Assembly: GCF_014647475.1 (NCBI RefSeq)
Contig: NZ_BMPG01000001.1
Span: 372,001-436,000 of the forward strand
Direction: 5' to 3'
DNA length: 64,000 nucleotides
Source of the DNA: Halocalculus aciditolerans
GTDB lineage: Archaea; Halobacteriota; Halobacteria; Halobacteriales; Halobacteriaceae
Below, in pieces: positions 7,176-14,937 of this stretch. The stretch's first letter is position 1, and every line of letters starts with the position of its first letter. The position numbers and the translations under genes were made by a program. Below the pieces are notes generated by a model, which made no database searches, was not told the origin of the DNA, and worked only from the letters and a program-made list of their open reading frames with translations.

Positions 7176-8387
7176 TCAGACGAGGAGTTCGACTTCGTAG
7201 CCCGCGGCCTCCATGCGGTCGAGGAGGCCGGCGACGTGTTCTTCGCCGCGCGTTTCGAGGTCGAGTTCCACCTCGGCGGCGTTCATCGCGATGTCGCGGT
7301 TCGTCCGGTCGTGCTGGATGGCGTAGATGTTCGTGCGCTCCTCCGTGAGAATCTCGAGGAGGTCTTCGAGCGCGCCCGGCCGGTCTTTTAACACCGTTCG
7401 GAGCTTCACGTAGCGCCCCTGGTCGACGAGACCGCGCATCACGACGGTCGTCAGGAGGTTCAAGTCCATGTTCCCGCCGGAGAGCACCGGCGCGATAACC
7501 TCGTCCTCCTCGTAGACGAACTTCCCCTCGAGCAGCGCGGCGAGCGGCACCGCGCCCGCGCCCTCGACCATCGTCTTCCCGCGCTCTAAGAGGTAGACGA
7601 CGGCTTTCGCGATTTCGCCGTCGGAGACGGTGACGACTTCGTCGACGCGCTCGCGGATGACGGGGAAGGTGTTCGCGCCCGCGCTCCGCACGGCGATGCC
7701 GTCCGCGATGGTGTCGACGCTCCCCAGCGTCTGGCGCTCGCCCTTCTTCAGGCTGTCCGCGACGCTCGACGCCCCTTCGGCCTGCACGCCGACGACGCGC
7801 ACGTCCGGTTTCCGCGCTTTCACCGCCGTCGCGATACCCGAGATGAGCCCGCCGCCGCCGATGGGGACGACCACCGTCTCGACCTCCGGGAGGTCGTCGA
7901 GGATTTCGAGCCCGATAGTCCCCTGTCCCGCCATGACGTCCTCGTCGTCGAACGCGTGCACGTACGTCCGCCCCTCCGCCTCCTCCAGCTCGTGCGCCTC
8001 GTCCTGCGCCTCGTTGTAGTCGACGCCGTGTAAGAGGACTTCCGCGCCGTACGCGCGCGTCGCCTTCACCTTCGAGATGGGCGCGGTCTCCGGCATCACG
8101 ACCTTCGCGTCGACGCCGGACCGCGTCGCCGCGAGCGCGACGCCCTGCGCGTGGTTCCCCGCCGACGCCGTCACCACGCCCGCGTCCTGCTCTGCGTCCG
8201 TCAGCGTCCGAATTCGGTTCGTCGCGCCCCGAATCTTGAACGAACCCGTCCGCTGGAAGTTCTCCAGCTTCATGTGCACTTCCGCCCCCGACATCGAAGA
8301 GAACGTGTGCGTGTAGTCCAGCGGCGTGTGGCGGGCGACGTCGGCCACGCGGTCCTGCGCCGCGAGCACGTCGTCGAGTTCGAGCAT
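7176..8387 (-). CDS. ilvA: threonine ammonia-lyase (threonine dehydratase) with ACT domain
   Basis: Deaminates threonine to 2-oxobutanoate, the first step towards isoleucine. The 403-residue protein has the PLP lysine at residue 51 in TGSFKIRGA, the phosphate-binding SAGNHAQG and IGGGGL loops, and a C-terminal ACT domain (from about residue 325, LRTVLKDRPGALEDLLEIL) for allosteric control by an amino acid. Size matches the TdcB/IlvA class with one ACT domain. It is divergent from the MATE gene across a 330-base spacer and close to ridA, which removes its toxic enamine by-product. Confidence 0.94.
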   Translation of the reverse strand: MLELDDVLAAQDRVADVARHTPLDYTHTFSSMSGAEVHMKLENFQRTGSFKIRGATNRIRTLTDAEQDAGVVTASAGNHAQGVALAATRSGVDAKVVMPETAPISKVKATRAYGAEVLLHGVDYNEAQDEAHELEEAEGRTYVHAFDDEDVMAGQGTIGLEILDDLPEVETVVVPIGGGGLISGIATAVKARKPDVRVVGVQAEGASSVADSLKKGERQTLGSVDTIADGIAVRSAGANTFPVIRERVDEVVTVSDGEIAKAVVYLLERGKTMVEGAGAVPLAALLEGKFVYEEDEVIAPVLSGGNMDLNLLTTVVMRGLVDQGRYVKLRTVLKDRPGALEDLLEILTEERTNIYAIQHDRTNRDIAMNAAEVELDLETRGEEHVAGLLDRMEAAGYEVELLV

Positions 8388-8719
8388 ACCCCGACTTTAC
8401 CGCGGGCTCTCTAACGGTTTGTGGTTCCGCAGAAACGGGGAGGTGCGGGCGTGTGACGCACCCGACGATTGGGAGTATCCGCGCCTCGAACTTAAACCCG
8501 ACCCAAGCAGAGTGAAAGTGAAACCCTGCGCCGTCGACACCGCCGTCCCGCCCCACGAGCCGCCTCGTTCACGGCGACTCTACATCCACCACGCCCCGAC
8601 GCACCTGACACCACCACCGACACCACACCCCGTCGCCGCGTCCGCCGTCGCTATCGAGCCGCGGGGCACTGCGTGCCGCTACCAGTATCCCTATTCGCGC
8701 GCCGCGCGGCTACGGAAAC
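8388..8719. promoter_or_regulatory. ilvA / MATE divergent intergenic region
   Basis: No gene is visible here. On the minus strand, two tandem TTTCAC hexamers (8511-8523) are followed by a TATA-like GGGTTTAAG at about 8491-8500. That would start a transcript near 8470 and give ilvA a leader of about 80 bases, unusually long for a haloarchaeon. A weak TATA-like CCCTATTC at about 8689-8696 could serve the MATE gene. Confidence 0.35.
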
Positions 8720-10093
8720 GTGCAGGGTCGGCTCTTCCGGACGTGGCGGCGCGTCCTCGCTCTCGCCTGGCCGGTGATGACGGAGCAGACGCTCCGCACG
8801 CTCATGCGGACCGTCGACGTCCTCGTCACCGCCACCTTCTCCCCCGTCGCCGTCGTCGCGGTCGGCCTCGCCGACCTCTACGGCCGCATCCCGCTCCGCG
8901 TCGGCATCGGCCTCGGCGCGGCCGCTATCGCGCTCTCCAGTCAGGACACCGGCGCGGGTGCGGACGCCAACCGTGACAGCGCCGTCAGCGCCGCGCTCGC
9001 CATGGGCGTCCTCGCCGGTGTCCCGGTCGCGCTCGCCGGCGTCTTCTTCGGCGTTCCCCTCATCGGCGTCTTCGGCGCGGACGCCGACACCGCCGCGCTC
9101 GGCGCGACCTACCTCGGCATCGTTCTCGCCACCGCCCCGGCCCGCCACGTCTCCATCATCTCCGCCCGCGCGCTCCAAGGAACGGGTGACACCCGCACCC
9201 CGATGTACGTCAACTTCGTCGCCAACGGGCTCAACATCACTGGTTCGCTCACGCTCGGCCTCGGCCTCTTCGGCCTCCCCCGCCTCCAGGTCGTCGGCGT
9301 CGCCGCCGCTACCGCCACCGCCAACCTCGTGTCCGCTGCACTTCTCGTCGCCACTACCTACACCTCGCGGACCCCCATCCGCCTCGTTCGCCCCAGAGAC
9401 CTCCGCGTCGCCCGTCAGCTCGTCTCCCTCGCCGTCCCCAAAATCGCCGAGGGCCTCTCCAGCACTGTCGCCGAGTTCCCCTTCAACGCGGTTCTCCTCG
9501 GCTTCGGCACGCCCGTCAACGCCGGCTTCCAGATCGGCCGCCGCGTCTACCAGCAGGTCACCGGCCCGCTCTCTCGCGGCTACCGGACCGCGGTCAGCGT
9601 CCTCGTCGGGCACGCGCTCGGCGACGCCGACCCCGGCGAGGCCCGCTACCTCGGCTGGTCCGTCACCCTCCTCGGCGTCCTCACCGTCGGCGGCGTCGGC
9701 GTCCTCACCGTCCATTACGCCGACTCTCTCGTCGCTCTCCTCGCCGCCGGGTCCCCCGAGGCGCTGCCGTACGCCGCCGATTTCGCGCGCGTCTACGGTA
9801 TCACGGCTGGCTTCGTCGTCGCCTTCACCGTTCTCTCCGGCGCGCTCAACGGCGCGAGCGAGACCCGCATTCCGTTCGCCGCTCGCCTCACCGGCGTCTT
9901 CGGCGGGATGCTCGGCGTCACTTACCTCCTCGGCGTTCGCGCCGGCTGGGGCCCGCTCGGTGCCTACGCCGGTATCGCCGTCCAGTACGTCTGGATGGCC
10001 GCCGTCGCCGCCTTCGGCTTCCACTTCTCCGACTGGGCCGCTCGCGCCGCCGACATGATGGCCGCCCGCGGCACCCCCGCCGGCGACGACTGA
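8720..10093 (+). CDS. MATE family efflux transporter
   Basis: A 457-residue polytopic membrane protein with about 12 predicted helices, the length and repeat pattern of MATE (multidrug and toxin extrusion) antiporters, which use a Na+ or H+ gradient to export organic cations. Typical stretches are LAWPVMTEQTLRTLMRTVD in the first helix, ARALQGTGDTRTPMYVN in the loop after helix 4, and the corresponding FTVLSGALNGASETRIPF in the second half. The start is a GTG at 8720. Substrate cannot be told from sequence. Confidence 0.9.
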   Translation: MQGRLFRTWRRVLALAWPVMTEQTLRTLMRTVDVLVTATFSPVAVVAVGLADLYGRIPLRVGIGLGAAAIALSSQDTGAGADANRDSAVSAALAMGVLAGVPVALAGVFFGVPLIGVFGADADTAALGATYLGIVLATAPARHVSIISARALQGTGDTRTPMYVNFVANGLNITGSLTLGLGLFGLPRLQVVGVAAATATANLVSAALLVATTYTSRTPIRLVRPRDLRVARQLVSLAVPKIAEGLSSTVAEFPFNAVLLGFGTPVNAGFQIGRRVYQQVTGPLSRGYRTAVSVLVGHALGDADPGEARYLGWSVTLLGVLTVGGVGVLTVHYADSLVALLAAGSPEALPYAADFARVYGITAGFVVAFTVLSGALNGASETRIPFAARLTGVFGGMLGVTYLLGVRAGWGPLGAYAGIAVQYVWMAAVAAFGFHFSDWAARAADMMAARGTPAGDD

Positions 10094-10138
10094 CCCGCCT
10101 CGTCACGACGGCAACGCGACGACACCGAACCTGCCACC

Positions 10139-11032
10139 CTACTCCGCGGGCCGTTCGTCGCGCTCGGCGAGGTAGTCTTTGATGACGTCGTCGTCGAGGT
10201 GGTCGAGGAGGCGGCGGTGTGCGCGCTCTCGGAGCGCCTCGACCGCCTCGTCCGTGCGCTTCGTCTCGAACGCCGCGTCGATGTAGGTCTCGCGGAGCTC
10301 GTCGAGGTCCACGCCCTCGGCCGGCTCGTAGTCCTCGGGAATCTCGCTCTCGAACCACTCGCGCCAGCGCGGGCGTTCGGCCCAGTCGCCCGTGAACTCG
10401 CTCTCCGAGCGCAGCCAGTCGTAGTGTTCGGCGAGCGCGGGCGGATACCCCTCTCTCTCGCGGTCGTCCTTGATGAGGCGGCGGGCGACGTGTGCGCCCT
10501 GACCGGCGGCGACGACGGCTTGGGCGTTCCGCTGGCCGGCGGGGGCGACGACGTAGAGGCCGTCGACGGGCGTGCGGCCGTCGGCGTCGACGTAGTCCGG
10601 ATCGAAGTGCTCGTGTTCGTCGCCGTCGTGCTCGTGCGCCTCGAACGCCTCGCCGCCCGTGAGCGGTCGGAGGTACTCGCCGTCGTACCAGGACGCCGCG
10701 ACGACGTAGCGCGCCGCGACCTCGCGGCCCTCTTGCGTCTCGACGACGAACCCCTCGCTCTCTCCGTGGTCGACGGATTCGACCATGTCCGGAACGACGT
10801 CGCAGCCGGCCGTCTCGGCGTGGTCGTGGAGGAGGTCGGTGAACGTCTCGATGTCGATGCCCGCGGGGAACCCCGGGTAGTTCGCGAGGAACGCCGAGCG
10901 CGGGAGCGCGGCGACGCCGCGGTCGAACACCCGCGTCTCGAAGCCGTAGCGCGCCAGGAAGACGCCCGCGGAACAGCCGGACGGGCCGCCGCCCACCACG
11001 ACGACGTCCACGTCGAACGCGTCGCCCGTCAT
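10139..11032 (-). CDS. FAD-dependent oxidoreductase, thioredoxin-reductase-like
   Basis: A 297-residue flavoprotein. The N-terminus VDVVVVGGGPSGCSAGVFLARYG is a Rossmann FAD-binding motif (GxGxxG variant GGGPSG), and the VDGLYVVAPAGQRNAQAVVAAGQG stretch matches the second FAD-contacting segment of thioredoxin-reductase-like proteins. The redox CxxC pair of true thioredoxin reductases is absent. The last ~100 residues are charged and not recognisable. A DtxR-type palindrome at 11107-11122 in its promoter suggests iron- or manganese-dependent repression. Its ATG overlaps the stop of a 24-codon upstream reading frame. Confidence 0.82.
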   Translation of the reverse strand: MTGDAFDVDVVVVGGGPSGCSAGVFLARYGFETRVFDRGVAALPRSAFLANYPGFPAGIDIETFTDLLHDHAETAGCDVVPDMVESVDHGESEGFVVETQEGREVAARYVVAASWYDGEYLRPLTGGEAFEAHEHDGDEHEHFDPDYVDADGRTPVDGLYVVAPAGQRNAQAVVAAGQGAHVARRLIKDDREREGYPPALAEHYDWLRSESEFTGDWAERPRWREWFESEIPEDYEPAEGVDLDELRETYIDAAFETKRTDEAVEALRERAHRRLLDHLDDDVIKDYLAERDERPAE

Positions 11033-11103
11033 CGTCGACCCTCCGTCCTCGCTGGGACGTTCGTGCGTGCGTTGCGTCCGTCGGTAGCCGACCGTGACTC
11101 CAT
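11029..11103 (-). CDS. possible 24-residue leader peptide (uORF)
   Basis: An ATG at 11103 opens a 24-codon frame (MESRSATDGR...) whose TGA overlaps the ATG of the flavoprotein gene (ATGA). The TATA-like CATATTTG at about 11123-11130 predicts transcription starting at or next to 11103, so the mRNA would be leaderless for this small frame and the flavoprotein would be translated by coupling. The peptide is Arg- and Ser-rich and has no known relatives to me. An alternative is that it is simply a 5' leader. Confidence 0.35.
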   Translation of the reverse strand: MESRSATDGRNARTNVPARTEGRR

Positions 11104-11106
11104 AGT

Positions 11107-11122
11107 TTTAGGCACACCTAAA
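11107..11122. promoter_or_regulatory. DtxR/SirR-type operator
   Basis: TTTAGG-CACA-CCTAAA is a perfect six-base inverted repeat with a four-base centre. The TTAGG-N4-CCTAA core and spacing are the same as in the classic DtxR box. It lies between the TATA-like element and the predicted start of the flavoprotein transcript, where a metal-loaded repressor would block initiation. Haloarchaea are known to use DtxR-family iron regulators (Idr/SirR). Confidence 0.7.
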
Positions 11123-11290
11123 CAAATATGGTTCTTTCGGCATCCGTGAGTGCCCTACACCGGGTTGGTCAGATCGCCTCAAACGGCCGACCGGCCCACC
11201 GGCACTCGAGCGCGAACGCGACAGAGAACCAACAGCCGTCGGTTACGCGGCTTTTTTCTTAACGCGCGTGCGTCCCGGAGCGTCGCGATT

Positions 11291-12427
11291 CTACCGCTCG
11301 TCGATGGGCGTCCAGGACTGGTCTTTCGCGCCGGCGTAGCGGGCGCGCGGGCGGATGAGGCGATTGTCCTCGTACTGTTCGAGGACGTGTGCGACCCAGC
11401 CGCCGGCGCGCGACATCGCGAAGATGGGCGTGTAGATGTCGACGGGGATGCCCATCTGGTAGTAGGTGGTGGCGGAGTAGAAGTCGACGTTCGGCGCGAG
11501 ACCCTTCTCTTCCTTCATGTAGTTCTCGATGGCGGCGCTCATCTCGTACCACTTCTTGTCGCCGGCGGCCTCGCCGAGCTCCTCGGACTGCTCGCCGAGA
11601 ATCTTCGCGCGCGGGTCCTTGACGTTGTAGACGCGGTGGCCGAACCCGGCGACGCGCTCGCCGTTGTCGAGGGCGTCCTCGACCCACTGGACGGGGTCTT
11701 TGCCGGACGCGTCGACCTCTTCGAGCATCCGCATGACGTTCGCGTTCGCGCCGCCGTGCAGGCTGCCGGAGAGCGTGCCGACCGCCGAGGTGACGGCGGA
11801 GTGGACGTCGGCGAGCGTAGAGGCGGTGACCATCGCGGAGAACGTGGAGGCGTTCAGGCCGTGGTCGGCGTGCAGGACGAGCGCCTGGTCGAAGACGTCG
11901 GCGGCGACCTCGGTTGGCTCCTCGCCGTTCAGCATGTAGAGGAAGTTCGCGGCGTGGTCGAGGTCCTCGCGGGGCTCGACGGGGTCCTCGCCGTTCCGGA
12001 TGCGCGTGAACGCCGCGACCACCGTCGGGAGTTTCGCCGTGATGCGCTTCCCCTTCGCGAGGTTCGCGGCCTCGTCGGTCGGGTCGGCGTCCGCGTCCGG
12101 GTCGGCCGCGGAGAGCGAGGACGTCGCCGTGCGGAGCGCCGCCATCGGCTCCTCGTCCGCCTCGGCGAGCGACCGCACGAGCTCCTGTGTCTCCGCGCTC
12201 AGCGCGCGTTCCTCGGCCATGTCCGTGCGGAACGCGTCGAGCTCCTCGCGCGTCGGGAGCTCACCGTGCCAGAGCAGATAGAGGACTTCCTCGTAGGTCG
12301 CGTTCGCCGCGAGGTCCTCGATGGTGTACCCGCGGTAGACGAGCTTCCCGACGTCCCCGTCGATGTAGCTCAGCGACGATTCGGCGACGAGGACGCCTTC
12401 GAGACCCTTCTTCAGTTCGTCGGACAT
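11291..12427 (-). CDS. gltA: citrate synthase
   Basis: Condenses oxaloacetate with acetyl-CoA to citrate in the TCA cycle. The 378-residue length is that of the compact archaeal/Gram-positive type. Recognisable are the N-terminal LKKGLEGVLVAESSLSYIDG, the SLHGGANANVM stretch with a catalytic histidine, GFGHRVYNVKDPRAKIL with the second catalytic histidine, and the C-terminal PVDIYTPIFAMSRAGGWVAHVLEQ. The ATG at 12427 is supported by a TATA-like TACTTTTC about 26 bases upstream (12451-12458), giving a leaderless mRNA. Confidence 0.95.
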   Translation of the reverse strand: MSDELKKGLEGVLVAESSLSYIDGDVGKLVYRGYTIEDLAANATYEEVLYLLWHGELPTREELDAFRTDMAEERALSAETQELVRSLAEADEEPMAALRTATSSLSAADPDADADPTDEAANLAKGKRITAKLPTVVAAFTRIRNGEDPVEPREDLDHAANFLYMLNGEEPTEVAADVFDQALVLHADHGLNASTFSAMVTASTLADVHSAVTSAVGTLSGSLHGGANANVMRMLEEVDASGKDPVQWVEDALDNGERVAGFGHRVYNVKDPRAKILGEQSEELGEAAGDKKWYEMSAAIENYMKEEKGLAPNVDFYSATTYYQMGIPVDIYTPIFAMSRAGGWVAHVLEQYEDNRLIRPRARYAGAKDQSWTPIDER

Positions 12428-12504
12428 ACCCCGCGGTTCGCAATCCGTCAGAAAAGTACCTTCGGTTTTCAGGTATCCGTTCGTCGATCGTCGAGGGGTG
12501 GGGT

Positions 12505-12602
12505 CGATACGACCCGGTTCGGCAGACGGGGCAGTGCCGATACGACCCGGTTCGGCAGACGGGGCAGTGCCGATACGACCCGGTTCGGCAGACGGGGCAG
12601 TG
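12505..12602 (+). repeat. three tandem copies of the 33-bp dispersed element
   Basis: Copies begin at 12505, 12538 and 12571 and are virtually identical. The unit starts CGATACGACCCGGTTCGGC and continues AGACGGGGCAGTGC. The array sits in the divergent promoter region between gltA and the PhoU/TrkA-C gene, just upstream of the latter's predicted TATA box. Related copies are at 6753-6785, 32621-32694 and 40080-40130. Confidence 0.9.
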
Positions 12603-12644
12603 TCGGTGCGAACGTTTTTCGGGGCTGCGAGCGCACGCAGAGGT

Positions 12645-13874
12645 ATGGCCGGCCGCGTCGCGTACGAACCCGCGAGCGTGAAAGACCTCCTCGTGGAGAT
12701 GAAGGACACGGCGGAGCTCCTCATCGACCTCTCGTACTCCGCCGTCCTCCACGGGAGCGACGACATCGCCGCGGAAGTCCTCAAGCTCGAAGAGCGGATG
12801 GACGTCCTCCAGCTGCGCGCGCGCATGAGCCTCATGATGGCAGCGCGCAACCCCGAGGACGCCGAGACGCTCGCGCCGGTGTTAGGAATCGTCGGCGCGG
12901 CCGAGAAGATTAGCGACGCCGCCGGCGACATCGCGAAAGTCGTCGTCGAGGACATGGGCGTCCCCGAGGCGATTCGCACCGCGCTCCCCGAAGCCGTCGA
13001 GTCCGTCGCGCGCGCCTACCTCGACGCCGCCTCCGAGTACGCCACGCGCACGCTCGGCGACGTCAACCTCGAAACCGAGACGGGCGTCCGCGTCATCGCC
13101 ATCCGGCGCGGCGACGCCGACACCGAGTGGCTCCTCAACCCCGACGCCGAGACGACCCTCCAGCCCGACGACGTCCTCTTCCTCCGCGGCGTCGAGGACG
13201 GCCTCGCCGACGTCTACGAGGCCGCGACCGGCGCGGACTACGAGCCCGCCGCGCACGTCGAACCCGACATCGCCGACCTCGAACGCGCCGTCGACTCGCT
13301 CGTCATGATGAAGAACATGAGCGAACTCGCCGTCGACCTCGCCTACGGCGCGGTGCTCTTCGACTCCGAGGAGATCGCCGCCGAAGTCGTCGAACTCGAA
13401 GCCGAGGTCGACGCGCTCAAGACGCGCTTCGAGGCGTGGGTGCTCCGCGCCGCCGCCGACGTCCACGACCCGGTCAGCCTCCGCGGCCTCGTCCACCTCG
13501 CGAACGCCACGGAAGTCATCAGCGACGCCGCCCTCGAAATCTCCGAAGGCGTGCTCCGCGGCCTCGACACTCACGTCGTCGTCCAGGAAGCGGTCGAGGA
13601 GTCCGACGAAGTCATCGTCCGCGAGACCGTCGAACCCGGGAGCGACCTCGACGGCCGCACGCTCGGCGACGCCGACGTCGAGACCGAGACGGGGATGCGC
13701 GTCATCGCCGTCCGCCGCCCCGAGGAGTACGACGCCGGCCGCGGCCTCGAACGCGACGGCGAGGACCGCTGGGTCGTCCAACCCGGCCCCGACACCACCG
13801 TCTACGCGGGCGACGTCCTCCTCGCGAAAGGCACGCGCGCCGGCGCGGACCGCCTCGCCGACGCCACCAGCTAA
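12645..13874 (+). CDS. PhoU / TrkA-C domain protein (duplicated)
   Basis: A 409-residue soluble regulatory protein made of two copies of the same module. Each begins with a PhoU-like helical bundle (residues about 5-110, VKDLLVEMKDTAELLIDLSYSAVL, and 212-320, LVMMKNMSELAVDLAYGAVL). Each ends with a TrkA-C/RCK-C beta domain (about 130-200 and 330-405), recognisable from TLGDVNLETETGVRVIAIRR and TLGDADVETETGMRVIAVRR. Such proteins usually gate cation channels or transporters by binding a nucleotide or ion. None is adjacent, so the partner is unknown. An in-frame upstream extension runs through the 33-bp repeats; the ATG at 12645 is preferred because TATA-like AACGTTTTTC lies at 12611-12620. Confidence 0.85.
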   Translation: MAGRVAYEPASVKDLLVEMKDTAELLIDLSYSAVLHGSDDIAAEVLKLEERMDVLQLRARMSLMMAARNPEDAETLAPVLGIVGAAEKISDAAGDIAKVVVEDMGVPEAIRTALPEAVESVARAYLDAASEYATRTLGDVNLETETGVRVIAIRRGDADTEWLLNPDAETTLQPDDVLFLRGVEDGLADVYEAATGADYEPAAHVEPDIADLERAVDSLVMMKNMSELAVDLAYGAVLFDSEEIAAEVVELEAEVDALKTRFEAWVLRAAADVHDPVSLRGLVHLANATEVISDAALEISEGVLRGLDTHVVVQEAVEESDEVIVRETVEPGSDLDGRTLGDADVETETGMRVIAVRRPEEYDAGRGLERDGEDRWVVQPGPDTTVYAGDVLLAKGTRAGADRLADATS

Positions 13875-13977
13875 CACTCGCTGACGCCGCTTCCTGACGC
13901 TCCCCCTCGGCGGGTCTCGCCGCCACCGTCTCGCGAGCGACCGAACCGCTTACGGCGCTCGCCGTGGGTCTTCGGGT

Positions 13978-14937
13978 ATGACAGTGACGTTCGGGTCGGC
14001 GTCGGCCGACCCCGGCGAGATGGACGTCGGGCGGTTGACGGTCGGCGAGACGCGGGACGGGTCGTCGTTCGGGCTGCCGGTCGCGGTCGTGAACGGTGCG
14101 GGCGACGGGAAGACGCTCTACGTGCAGGCGGCGAGCGACGGCGACGAGCTGAACGGCGTCGGCGTGGTGAACCGCCTCGTCCCACAGCTCGACCCCGCGG
14201 CCCTCTCGGGGACGGTGCTCGTGACGGGGATCACGAACTGGCACGCGTTCCAGGTCGCCGAACACCGGAACCCCATCGACGACACGAAGATGAATCGGGC
14301 GTACCCCGGCGACCCGAACGGGTCGTCCTCCGAGCGCATCGCGGCGGCGACGCTGGACGCGGCCGCCGACGCCGACTTCATCCTCGACCTCCACCAGGGG
14401 TCGACGAGCCGAATGCTGAACGAGGTGCGGGTGCGCTGTGGCCGCCACCACCGCCTCCACAAGGCCTGCCTCGAACTCGCGCAGGTCTTCGACTGCGGGT
14501 ACGTCCTCGACCAGAAAGGGCCGAACGGCCAGCTCGCTCGCGTCGGCCCCGACGAGGGCGTCCCCACTATCGACCCCGAACTCGGCGGCTGCGTCGGCTG
14601 GGACGAGGAATCCATCGAGTACGGCGTCCGCGGCGTCTGGAACGTCCTCGAGTACTACGGGTTCGTCGAGGGCGACGCGGGGCCGGTGACGCAGACGCGC
14701 GCGACCGGGTTCGACCGCTACGGGTCGCCGGCCGGCGGGCTCGTCCAGTTCGAAGCCGACCTCGGGGACGCCGTCCGCGTCGGCGACGTCCTCTTCCGCG
14801 TCACCGACGTCTTCGGCCGCCTGAAGGCCGAGGTGACGGCGGACGGCGACGGCGTCTTCTGGCGCTCCCGCCGCCTCCCGCAGGTCGCCACCGGCGAGTA
14901 CGTCTGCTCGGTCGGCACGGGCGTCACCGAATACTGA
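13978..14937 (+). CDS. AstE/AspA-family zinc hydrolase-like protein
   Basis: A 319-residue member of the succinylglutamate desuccinylase/aspartoacylase family (M14-like), which cleaves N-acyl amino acids or related amides. The first metal motif, normally HGxE, reads DGDE here (AASDGDELNG near residue 55), so the usual histidine ligand is aspartate. The later DLHQGS supplies a second histidine. The C-terminal ~80 residues resemble the biotinyl/barrel-like domain of this family (GGLVQFEADLGDAVRVGDVLFRVTD). Its stop overlaps the next ATG (TGATG), so the two genes are coupled and probably act together. Confidence 0.8.
   Translation: MTVTFGSASADPGEMDVGRLTVGETRDGSSFGLPVAVVNGAGDGKTLYVQAASDGDELNGVGVVNRLVPQLDPAALSGTVLVTGITNWHAFQVAEHRNPIDDTKMNRAYPGDPNGSSSERIAAATLDAAADADFILDLHQGSTSRMLNEVRVRCGRHHRLHKACLELAQVFDCGYVLDQKGPNGQLARVGPDEGVPTIDPELGGCVGWDEESIEYGVRGVWNVLEYYGFVEGDAGPVTQTRATGFDRYGSPAGGLVQFEADLGDAVRVGDVLFRVTDVFGRLKAEVTADGDGVFWRSRRLPQVATGEYVCSVGTGVTEY

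Noticed and set aside
12505-12602. CRISPR array
   Set aside because: The 33-bp units follow each other directly with no spacers, and there is no cas gene; the same holds for the 48-bp repeats at 20108.
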